From Bacteroidales bacterium (lineage in GTDB: Bacteria; Bacteroidota; Bacteroidia; Bacteroidales; UBA4417), in NCBI GenBank assembly GCA_016707705.1, contig JADJHD010000025.1, forward strand, positions 42,484-106,483: a stretch of 64,000 nt of DNA, written 5' to 3'. This document shows positions 34,467-40,978 of this stretch, one piece after another (positions within the stretch are counted from its first letter, which is position 1; each line of letters opens with the position of its first letter). The position numbers and the translations under genes are program-made. The notes beneath the pieces were generated by a model, which ran no database searches, was not told the DNA's origin, and was given only the letters and a program-made list of their open reading frames with translations.

Positions 34467-35429
34467 ATGCTGAAAGATAGATTTCTTGATTATCTGAAGT
34501 TTGAGAAGCGGTTTTCGCCGAATACCCTTATATCCTACGAGCTGGATCTGGCTCAGTTTACTGCTTATATTCAATCGCAATACAATATAAATGACCCTTC
34601 GGAAGCTGATCATCAGATAATCCGTTCATGGGTTGTTGATTTATTGGAGCATTCTATCAGTCCGCGCTCCGTAAACCGTAAGTTATCCTCGTTGAAGTCC
34701 TTTTACAGGTTTTGTCTGAGAAGTGGTTCCCTTCATGCTAATCCCATGCTTAAGGTTACAGGCCCCAAAACTGCCAGGCATTTACCGGTATTTGTTGAAA
34801 AGGAGAGAATGGATAATCTGTTCAGCCGGATACCGGTTGAGGATACCTTTGAAGCTCTTCGCGACAGGCTTATTGTAATGGTATTGTATGCAACCGGGAT
34901 GAGGCGGTCAGAGTTGCTGGGGCTGCAACTTGCTGATATTGATATGTCAAAGAATACATTAAAGGTATTGGGCAAAAGAAACAAGGAAAGAATTATTCCA
35001 ATTGGTGATTACCTTTCACGTGAAATAGCAATATATCTAATGAAGAGGGGAGAGAAGGAGGCAGCAGATAATGGGAAAGGCGCTCCGGAAGGTACACATG
35101 ATCAAAGAATTTCAGGATTGAATATTGATAATTCAATAGGGCAGAACAATCACGAACTCCTGTTTGTTACAACAACAGGTAAAAGGATGAATGCCCGTCA
35201 GGTTTACACTATTGTTCACCAGGCACTGGCTCAGGTATCTTCGCAATCGAAGCTGAGTCCACACATTCTTCGTCACAGTTTTGCTACTCACCTCCTTAAT
35301 GATGGGGCTGACCTTAATGCCATCAAGGAGATACTTGGTCATACCAGCCTTGCAGCCACGCAGGTATATACTCACAATACGATTGAAAAATTAAAAAAGA
35401 TTCATAACCAAGCCCATCCAAGGGCCTAA
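34467..35429 (+). CDS. xerC: Tyrosine recombinase XerC/XerD
   Basis: The N-terminal core-binding (SAM-like) domain (1-85) and the catalytic domain are complete. Catalytic residues are visible: Arg in ATGMRRSELLGL near 147, Lys in KVLGKRNKERIIP, HILRHSFATHLL near 266-277, LGHTS near 292 and the tyrosine in QVYTH near 302. Residues about 193-226 form an unusual hydrophilic insert (ADNGKGAPEGTHDQR) before the beta strand LLFVT. XerC/D resolves chromosome dimers at dif. The position between rpsU and hpf is usual for Bacteroidetes and speaks for the housekeeping enzyme rather than a phage integrase. Confidence 0.93.
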   Translation: MLKDRFLDYLKFEKRFSPNTLISYELDLAQFTAYIQSQYNINDPSEADHQIIRSWVVDLLEHSISPRSVNRKLSSLKSFYRFCLRSGSLHANPMLKVTGPKTARHLPVFVEKERMDNLFSRIPVEDTFEALRDRLIVMVLYATGMRRSELLGLQLADIDMSKNTLKVLGKRNKERIIPIGDYLSREIAIYLMKRGEKEAADNGKGAPEGTHDQRISGLNIDNSIGQNNHELLFVTTTGKRMNARQVYTIVHQALAQVSSQSKLSPHILRHSFATHLLNDGADLNAIKEILGHTSLAATQVYTHNTIEKLKKIHNQAHPRA

Positions 35430-35433
35430 AAAA

Positions 35434-35440
35434 AGGAGGA
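35434..35440 (+). promoter_or_regulatory. Strong Shine-Dalgarno of hpf
   Basis: AGGAGGA stands four bases before the hpf ATG, directly after the xerC stop codon. Such a full SD is rare in this window and suggests re-initiation or coupling after xerC. Confidence 0.65.
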
Positions 35441-35443
35441 ACT

Positions 35444-35743
35444 ATGCGAGTGAAGATCAATTCAGTTCATTTCAAGACCGACAAGAAACTAGATGAATTC
35501 ATTTCAGAAAAGATGGACAAACTCCTCAACCTTCATGATAACATTACGGGTAGTGAGGTTACACTTCGGGTAGACAATACAGATGAACCGGCAAATAAGA
35601 TTGCAGAAATACGATTGATGGTTCCCGGAAATGACCTTTTTGCGCGCAAACAGAGTAAATCATTCGAGGAAGCAACTGATACAGCGGTAGAAGCACTCCG
35701 CCGCCAGCTTGCAAAGCACAAGGAAAAACAGCGGGGAGAATAA
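35444..35743 (+). CDS. hpf: Short ribosome hibernation-promoting factor
   Basis: A 99-residue protein of the HPF/RaiA (YfiA) family, short form. It shows the beta-alpha-beta-beta-beta-alpha pattern with VHFKTDKKLDEFISEKMDKL, a central strand (KIAEIRLMVPG) and SFEEATDTAVEALRRQLAKHKEK with the basic end. It lacks the long-form C-terminal dimerisation domain. It binds the decoding centre and stores ribosomes in an inactive state during slow growth. It lies 14 bases after xerC and is followed by a terminator. Confidence 0.95.
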   Translation: MRVKINSVHFKTDKKLDEFISEKMDKLLNLHDNITGSEVTLRVDNTDEPANKIAEIRLMVPGNDLFARKQSKSFEEATDTAVEALRRQLAKHKEKQRGE

Positions 35744-35769
35744 ATATCTGAAAAAATATTTACCTGACG

Positions 35770-35800
35770 TTTGGTAATTAAAATAAAGTGTCTAAATTTG
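35770..35800 (+). promoter_or_regulatory. Consensus Bacteroidetes promoter of the tRNA-tuf-rpoBC region
   Basis: TTTG (35770-35773), 19 bases, then TAAATTTG (35793-35800) is an exact match to TTTG-N19-21-TAnnTTTG. It is the best promoter in the window and points at tRNA-Thr 120 bases downstream. Confidence 0.75.
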
Positions 35801-35831
35801 CAGTCCTTTTTGAAAGGACTGCTTTTGTTTT
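35800..35831 (+). terminator. Terminator of hpf, abutting the tRNA promoter
   Basis: GCAGTCCTTT and AAAGGACTGC make a perfect 10-bp stem with a three-base loop, followed by TTTTGTTTT. Its first base is the last base of the -7 element, so transcripts from the tRNA promoter would start inside the stem and escape it. Confidence 0.85.
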
Positions 35832-35920
35832 AAAAAGAGGCTCTGTAATCATCTGATGGAAAGATAGTTGAAAAGTAGATTGATTCTAAAGAGGCGAAAA
35901 TAGTGCAAAAGTAGGGATAA

Positions 35921-35993
35921 GCCGATGTAGCTCAGTTGGTAGAGCAGCTGATTTGTAATCAGCTGGTCGGGGGTTCGAGTCCCTCTATCGGCT
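35921..35993 (+). tRNA. tRNA-Thr (anticodon TGT)
   Basis: The cloverleaf is complete: acceptor GCCGATG/TATCGGC, D-arm GCTCAGTTGGTAGAGC, anticodon arm CTGATTTGTAATCAG with TGT, and T-arm GGGGGTTCGAGTCCCTC. CCA is not encoded. It is the first gene of the tRNA cluster before tuf. Confidence 0.97.
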
Positions 35994-36019
35994 CAGGTTC
36001 TTTGAATAAAAACATTACT

Positions 36020-36101
36020 GGGGGGATACCAGAGCGGTCAAATGGGGCAGACTGTAAATCTGTTGGCTAAGCCTTCGGAGGTTCGAATCCTCCTCCCCCC
36101 C
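36020..36101 (+). tRNA. tRNA-Tyr (anticodon GTA)
   Basis: Acceptor GGGGGGA/TCCCCCC, anticodon arm CAGACTGTAAATCTG with GTA, a long variable arm (class II) and T-arm GGAGGTTCGAATCCTCC. It lies 26 bases after tRNA-Thr in the same cluster. Confidence 0.96.
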
Positions 36102-36112
36102 ACAGTTTTTTT

Positions 36113-36185
36113 GCGGAAGTAGCTCATTTGGTAGAGCGATAGCCTTCCAAGCTATAGGTGGCGGGTTCGAGCCCCGTCTTCCGCT
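36113..36185 (+). tRNA. tRNA-Gly (anticodon TCC)
   Basis: Acceptor GCGGAAG/CTTCCGC, D-arm GCTCATTTGGTAGAGC, anticodon arm TAGCCTTCCAAGCTA with TCC, and T-arm GCGGGTTCGAGCCCCGT. Only 11 bases separate it from tRNA-Tyr. Confidence 0.97.
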
Positions 36186-36249
36186 CTTGATTTCAATGAT
36201 TACCCGTTGGCGGAATCTGGTGTCAACGGTAGGCAGACTGGAATAACAA

Positions 36250-36321
<72 letters not shown>

Positions 36322-36372
36322 CCATTTTTTATGTTCAAACACCAAATCAGTAAACCATAAACATTAATTATC

Positions 36373-37560
36373 ATGGCAAAAGAAAAATTCGATCGTTCAA
36401 AACCACACGTGAACGTCGGTACTATCGGTCACATTGACCATGGCAAGACCACGCTCACAGCTGCTATTACTCTCGTATTGGCAGATGCAGGTCTTTCGGA
36501 ATACAGGTCATTTGATTCAATTGACAATGCTCCTGAAGAAAAGGAAAGAGGTATTACCATCAATACAGCTCACGTTGAGTACCAGACAGCTAATCGTCAC
36601 TATGCTCACGTTGACTGTCCAGGTCACGCCGACTATATTAAGAACATGGTTACAGGTGCTGCCCAGATGGACGGCGCTATCATCGTAGTTGCTGCTACTG
36701 ATGGTCCCATGCCACAGACCCGCGAACATATCCTTCTGGCTCGCCAGGTTGGTGTTCCCCGTCTTGTTGTATTCATGAACAAGGTTGACCTTGTTGATGA
36801 TGAAGAAATTTTGGAAATCGTTGAAATGGAAATCCGCGACCTGCTGACTTTCTATGGTTTTGACGGTGACAATACCCCTGTTATTCAGGGATCAGCTCTT
36901 GGTGGACTGAATAAGGAGCCAAAGTGGGTTGAAAAAATTATGGATCTCATGGCTGCAGTTGATTCATGGATTCCATTGCCAGAGCGTTTGGTTGACAAAC
37001 CATTCCTCATGCCTATTGAAGACGTATTCTCAATTACCGGCCGTGGTACTGTTGCTACAGGTAGGATTGAAACAGGTATCATCCACGTTGGTGATCCAGT
37101 TGATATCATTGGTATGGGAGCAGAAAAACTTAAATCAGTATGTACAGGTGTGGAAATGTTCCGCAAGCTGCTCGATACTGGTGAAGCTGGTGACAACGCA
37201 GGTCTGTTGCTGCGCGGTATCGATAAGGATGCCATCCGTCGTGGTATGGTTATTGCAAAACCAGGTTCAATCACTCCTCATAAGCATTTCAAAGCTGAGG
37301 TTTATATTCTGAAGAAAGAAGAAGGTGGTCGTCACACTCCATTCCAGAATAAATATCGTCCCCAGTTCTATTTCAGGACCACTGACGTAACAGGTGAAAT
37401 TACCCTGCCAGCTGGTGTTGAAATGTGTATGCCTGGTGACAACCTCACGATTGAAGTTAACCTCATCGCAGAAATCGCTATGAATATGAACCTCCGTTTC
37501 GCTATCCGCGAAGGTGGTCGTACCGTAGGTGCAGGTCAGGTTACTGAGATTCTTGACTAG
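36373..37560 (+). CDS. tuf: Elongation factor Tu
   Basis: Full-length EF-Tu (395 residues). The G-motifs are intact: GHIDHGKTT (19-27), DCPGHADY (81-88), NKVD (136-139) and the SALGG loop. Domain II starts near 210 and domain III ends with GRTVGAGQVTEILD. It carries aminoacyl-tRNA to the ribosome with GTP. It is embedded between four tRNAs and tRNA-Trp, the usual Bacteroidetes layout, and probably shares their transcript. Confidence 0.99.
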   Translation: MAKEKFDRSKPHVNVGTIGHIDHGKTTLTAAITLVLADAGLSEYRSFDSIDNAPEEKERGITINTAHVEYQTANRHYAHVDCPGHADYIKNMVTGAAQMDGAIIVVAATDGPMPQTREHILLARQVGVPRLVVFMNKVDLVDDEEILEIVEMEIRDLLTFYGFDGDNTPVIQGSALGGLNKEPKWVEKIMDLMAAVDSWIPLPERLVDKPFLMPIEDVFSITGRGTVATGRIETGIIHVGDPVDIIGMGAEKLKSVCTGVEMFRKLLDTGEAGDNAGLLLRGIDKDAIRRGMVIAKPGSITPHKHFKAEVYILKKEEGGRHTPFQNKYRPQFYFRTTDVTGEITLPAGVEMCMPGDNLTIEVNLIAEIAMNMNLRFAIREGGRTVGAGQVTEILD

Positions 37561-37575
37561 TTTATTTGAATAAAA

Positions 37576-37613
37576 CAGGAATGGTGTTCCCGTCATGAGG
37601 AACACCTTTCCTG
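37576..37613 (+). terminator. Long hairpin after tuf
   Basis: CAGGAATGGTGTTCC and GGAACACCTTTCCTG pair with one interruption around an 8-base loop. No T run follows, so it may serve RNA processing or 3'-end protection more than termination before tRNA-Trp. Confidence 0.5.
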
Positions 37614-37683
37614 CCAATAATAATTAATGTTTTTGGTTGTCTGGCCAGTTTTGAGGCTGACTATCTAAACAGGCATGGACTAC

Positions 37684-37756
37684 ACGGGTGTAGCTCAATT
37701 GGTAGAGTGGCGGTCTCCAAAACCGTAGGCTGTGGGTTCGACTCCTACCACCCGTG
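37684..37756 (+). tRNA. tRNA-Trp (anticodon CCA)
   Basis: Acceptor ACGGGTG/CACCCGT with discriminator G, D-arm GCTCAATTGGTAGAGT, anticodon arm CGGTCTCCAAAACCG with CCA, and T-arm GTGGGTTCGACTCCTAC. secE starts 15 bases downstream. Confidence 0.97.
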
Positions 37757-37771
37757 CAAAATATTAGAAAA

Positions 37772-37969
37772 ATGGCAAAGAATAAGTTCGTTGAGTACGT
37801 CACTGAAAGTTATGATGAACTCGTGCACAAAGTTTCCTGGCCTACCTGGAATGAATTACAGAATAGTGCTGTTGTCGTATCCATTGCTTCCCTAATCATC
37901 GCGCTTGTCGTGTTCATGATGGATGAGGCGTTTCAGCTTTCGCTGAAGCAGTTCTATCTGCTGTTTTAA
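37772..37969 (+). CDS. secE: Preprotein translocase subunit SecE
   Basis: A 65-residue SecE: the amphipathic segment FVEYVTESYDELVHKVSWPTWNEL with the conserved VSWP, then one membrane helix (SAVVVSIASLIIALVVFMMDEAF). It holds the SecY channel together in the inner membrane. I use ATG 37772; the in-frame GTG at 37754 lies inside the tRNA-Trp 3' end and cannot be the start. nusG follows after 52 bases. Confidence 0.97.
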   Translation: MAKNKFVEYVTESYDELVHKVSWPTWNELQNSAVVVSIASLIIALVVFMMDEAFQLSLKQFYLLF

Positions 37970-38021
37970 CAGTGCATTTCAGTCTAATATTTTTTGATCA
38001 ACCTTTAAATCACCATCCGGC

Positions 38022-38567
38022 ATGGGCGAGCAAGTGAAAAAATGGTACGTAGTTAGAGCCATAAGCGGGAATGAGAAAAAGGTTAAACAATACCTTGAAA
38101 GTGAAATCAGCCGCCTGAAATTACAGGAGTTTATTTCACAAGTACTTATTCCTACGGAAAAGGTTTACCAGGTCCGCAACGGTAAGAAAATCAGTAAGGA
38201 GCGTAGCTACCTTCCCGGTTATGTTCTTATCGAAGCTGTTTTGGTAGGCGAAATTCCGCACACTATTCGTAACATCCCGGGGGTCTTGGGTTTCCTTGGC
38301 TCGAAGGACGAACCCGTTCCCCTGAGGCAAGCCGAAGTGAACAGAATACTTGGTAAGGTAGATGAGCTCTCTGAGCAAGGTGCCGAACTGAGTGTCCCTT
38401 TCATTGTTGGTGAAACCGTAACAGTAACAGATGGACCATTCAACAGTTTCAGCGGAGTAATTGAAGAAATCAACGAAGAGAAGAAGAAACTGAAAGTAAT
38501 GGTTAAAATCTTTGGCAGGAAAACCCCTCTTGAACTTTCGTTCATGCAGGTTGCCAAGGAATCCTAA
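38022..38567 (+). CDS. nusG: Transcription termination/antitermination factor NusG
   Basis: The NGN domain starts KKWYVVRAISGNEKKVKQYL and contains SYLPGYVLIEA. The KOW domain (about 125-181) has GETVTVTDGPFNSFSGVIEEI and KVMVKIFGRKTPLELSF. No large insert is seen between the two domains. It binds RNA polymerase and couples transcription to translation or Rho. It lies between secE and rplK, as in most bacteria. Confidence 0.98.
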   Translation: MGEQVKKWYVVRAISGNEKKVKQYLESEISRLKLQEFISQVLIPTEKVYQVRNGKKISKERSYLPGYVLIEAVLVGEIPHTIRNIPGVLGFLGSKDEPVPLRQAEVNRILGKVDELSEQGAELSVPFIVGETVTVTDGPFNSFSGVIEEINEEKKKLKVMVKIFGRKTPLELSFMQVAKES

Positions 38568-38617
38568 ACTGCTGTTACGAAATTCCGCATTTACAAATCC
38601 TTTAAGACAACTGCAAA

Positions 38618-39061
38618 ATGGCAAAAGAAGTTGCTGGCTTAATCAAACTGCAAATTAAAGGAGGAGCGGCTAATCCTTCACCCCCTGTAGGACCTGCATT
38701 AGGTTCGAAAGGTGTGAACATCATGGAGTTTTGTAAACAGTTCAATGCACGTACGCAGGACCAGGCAGGGAAAATTATCCCGGTGGTCATTACTGTTTTC
38801 AAAGATAAATCATTTGAATTTATCATCAAGACTTCACCGGTAGCTGTTCAACTCCTTGAAGCAACAAAGCTGAAAAGCGGCTCAGCCGAACCTAACCGTA
38901 AGAAAGTAGCTTCTGTTTCCTGGGAACAGGTACAGGCTATTGCCGAGAATAAAATGCCCGATCTGAATTGCTTTACTCTTGAATCAGCCATGAAAATGGT
39001 TGCAGGAACGGCACGCAGCATGGGTATAACGGTTAAAGGCGAAGCCCCTTTTGCAATGTAA
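38618..39061 (+). CDS. rplK: 50S ribosomal protein L11
   Basis: A complete uL11 (147 residues): LIKLQIKGGAANPSPPVGPALGSKGVNIMEFCKQFN at the N-terminal domain, a hinge near 70, and the RNA-binding C-domain ending with ESAMKMVAGTARSMGITVKG. It forms the GTPase-associated centre of the large subunit and is needed for stringent-response signalling by RelA. rplA follows after 59 bases. Confidence 0.99.
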   Translation: MAKEVAGLIKLQIKGGAANPSPPVGPALGSKGVNIMEFCKQFNARTQDQAGKIIPVVITVFKDKSFEFIIKTSPVAVQLLEATKLKSGSAEPNRKKVASVSWEQVQAIAENKMPDLNCFTLESAMKMVAGTARSMGITVKGEAPFAM

Positions 39062-39120
39062 TGCTGAAGTTTCAGTATTACATCCAAATAAGTGTAACAT
39101 TTCTATAACCTTAACGTGAA

Positions 39121-39816
39121 ATGGCTAAACTGACTAAAAATCATAAACTGGCTTTAGCTAAATACGACAAGGACGCTGCTTACGCGCTTGCTGACGCTGC
39201 TCGAATTGTTAAAGAGATTACGGTATCAAAATTTGACGCTTCTGTCGATATTGATGTCCGTCTGGGTGTGGACCCCCGTAAAGCTAACCAAATGGTGCGT
39301 GGTATTGTTACCCTGCCCCATGGAACTGGCAAAGTGGTTAGGGTTCTCGTACTCTGTTCTCCTGACAAGGAAGAAGAAGCTAAAGCAGCCGGAGCTGATC
39401 ATGTAGGATTAGATGATTATATCCAGAAAATAAAAGACGGTTGGACAGATGTGGACGTGATTATTACCATGCCCTCAATCATGCCTAAAGTCGGAGCACT
39501 CGGACGTATCCTCGGCCCTCGCGGACTGATGCCAAACCCGAAGACCGGTACCGTTACAATGGAAATCGGAAAAGCCGTAGAAGAAGTGAAAGCCGGTAAA
39601 ATTGACTTCAAAGTCGATAAATATGGTATCATTCACGCTTCTGTTGGTAAAGTGTCCTTCTCAGAAGATAAACTCATTGATAATGCAAAGGAACTTATTT
39701 CCACCATTATCAAACTGAAACCTTCCTCTGCTAAAGGAACCTATATGAAGAGCGTTTTTATGTCCAGTACTATGAGTCCTGGCGTACGTATTGATCAAAA
39801 ATCGATCACAGCCTAA
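39121..39816 (+). CDS. rplA: 50S ribosomal protein L1
   Basis: A complete uL1 (231 residues) with VDIDVRLGVDPRKANQMVRG, VITMPSIMPKVGALGRILGPRGLMPNPKTGTV and KVDKYGIIHASVGKVSF. It forms the L1 stalk that moves the E-site tRNA. In other bacteria L1 also binds the rplK-rplA mRNA leader to repress both genes; the nusG-rplK gap is only 50 bases and no structure was identified there. Confidence 0.99.
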   Translation: MAKLTKNHKLALAKYDKDAAYALADAARIVKEITVSKFDASVDIDVRLGVDPRKANQMVRGIVTLPHGTGKVVRVLVLCSPDKEEEAKAAGADHVGLDDYIQKIKDGWTDVDVIITMPSIMPKVGALGRILGPRGLMPNPKTGTVTMEIGKAVEEVKAGKIDFKVDKYGIIHASVGKVSFSEDKLIDNAKELISTIIKLKPSSAKGTYMKSVFMSSTMSPGVRIDQKSITA

Positions 39817-39860
39817 ACCTGGTAAGAGTAAGTACTTGATCCTTAAGAACAAACATCCTT

Positions 39861-40382
39861 ATGAGAAAAGAAGATAAGAATCAATTGATCGATACCCTTA
39901 CCGAAGAATTAAAGGCAAACAATTACCTTTATATTACCGATATCTCGGACATGAACGTAGAAGCAACAAATCGCCTTCGTCGTTTATGCTTCAAAAGGGA
40001 GGTCAAGTTACTTGTTGTGAAGAATACATTGCTCCATAAGGCAATGGAAAATTCAGGCAAGGACTTTAGCCCGTTGTACAATGTTTTGAAAGGTCATACT
40101 TCCATTATGATCGCTGCTCAGGGAAATATCCCTGCGAAGTTGATCAAGGAATTCAGAAAATCAACTGATAAACCTCAGCTGAAAGGTGCCTATATTGAGG
40201 AAATGACATTCATCGGTGATAAGGAACTCGACGCTCTGATTGCAATCAAGAGCAAGAATGAACTTATCGCAGACGTCGTTGCCCTTCTTATGTCACCAGC
40301 GAAGAACGTTATTTCTTCACTTCAGTCAGGAGGACAAACATTATCAGGTGTGCTCAAAACCTTATCAGAACGTCCTGAATAA
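39861..40382 (+). CDS. rplJ: 50S ribosomal protein L10
   Basis: A uL10 of 173 residues: RKEDKNQLIDTLTEELKANNYLYITDISDMNVE, then LRRLCFKREVKLLVVKNTLLHKAME, a central HTSIMIAAQGNIPAKLIKEF and the C-terminal helix that binds L7/L12 dimers (SLQSGGQTLSGVLKTLSER). It anchors the stalk on the large subunit. The 44-base gap after rplA and the 72-base gap before rplL are normal. Confidence 0.98.
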   Translation: MRKEDKNQLIDTLTEELKANNYLYITDISDMNVEATNRLRRLCFKREVKLLVVKNTLLHKAMENSGKDFSPLYNVLKGHTSIMIAAQGNIPAKLIKEFRKSTDKPQLKGAYIEEMTFIGDKELDALIAIKSKNELIADVVALLMSPAKNVISSLQSGGQTLSGVLKTLSERPE

Positions 40383-40454
40383 TTTCAGGATCAACGAGCC
40401 CCACAAAAATCACAATCAAACAAATTATTGTAAAACACTTAAAACAAAAATAAA

Positions 40455-40835
40455 ATGGCAGATTTAAAAGCTTTCGCCGAACAGTTAGTTAACCTGACAG
40501 TGAAGGAAGTAAACGAACTGGCAAAAATCCTCAAGGACGAATACGGAATCGAACCTGCAGCAGCAGCTCCAGTTATGATGGCTGGTCCAGCCGGTGGCGG
40601 TGACGCTCCAGCAGTTGAAGAAAAATCCAAATTCGACGTGATCCTTAAGAGCGCCGGACAGTCAAAACTGGCTGTTGTTAAGCTCGTGAAGGAACTCACA
40701 AGCCTTGGTCTCAAGGAAGCTAAAGACCTCGTTGATGCAGCCCCTAAGGCCATCAAGGAAGGTGTTTCCAAGGACGAAGCCGATGCCCTCAAATCACAAC
40801 TGGAAGAAGCAGGCGCTGAAGTTGAGGTTAAGTAA
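40455..40835 (+). CDS. rplL: 50S ribosomal protein L7/L12
   Basis: A bL12 of 126 residues: the dimerisation helix (LKAFAEQLVNLTVKEVNELAKIL), an Ala/Pro/Gly hinge (AAAAPVMMAGPAGGG), and the C-domain KSKFDVILKSAGQSKLAVVKLV with GLKEAKDLVDAAPKAIKEGV. It recruits GTPase factors to the ribosome. Two hairpins separate it from rpoB. Confidence 0.99.
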   Translation: MADLKAFAEQLVNLTVKEVNELAKILKDEYGIEPAAAAPVMMAGPAGGGDAPAVEEKSKFDVILKSAGQSKLAVVKLVKELTSLGLKEAKDLVDAAPKAIKEGVSKDEADALKSQLEEAGAEVEVK

Positions 40836-40866
40836 ATAAAAGCTATTTGGCACAATTACCAAACAG

Positions 40867-40930
40867 ACTGCTTATTTATGCCTTACGCGTAGATAAGCAG
40901 TTTGTTTCCTTCCCGATTCATAAATCGGGA
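40867..40930 (+). terminator. Two hairpins between rplL and rpoB (attenuator-like)
   Basis: ACTGCTTAT/ATAAGCAGT (40867-40901) pairs around a 17-base loop and is followed by TTGTTTCC. TCCCGATT/AATCGGGA (40911-40930) with a four-base loop is followed by TTAATTGTTT. Both have only partial U tracts, so partial termination or RNA processing that lowers rpoB against rplL is likely. Confidence 0.6.
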
Positions 40931-40978
40931 TTAATTGTTTAAATACTTTATTTGTTTTAATCCTTAAATTTTACAGCC

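Noticed and set aside
34467..35429. XerC-type recombinase as the integrase of the phage element
   Set aside because: It is 24 kb from the attachment scar, lies between rpsU and hpf, and has the XerC/D domain layout, so it is the housekeeping dimer-resolution enzyme.
37754..37771. Earlier GTG start of secE
   Set aside because: It lies inside the tRNA-Trp acceptor end; ATG 37772 gives the usual SecE N-terminus.
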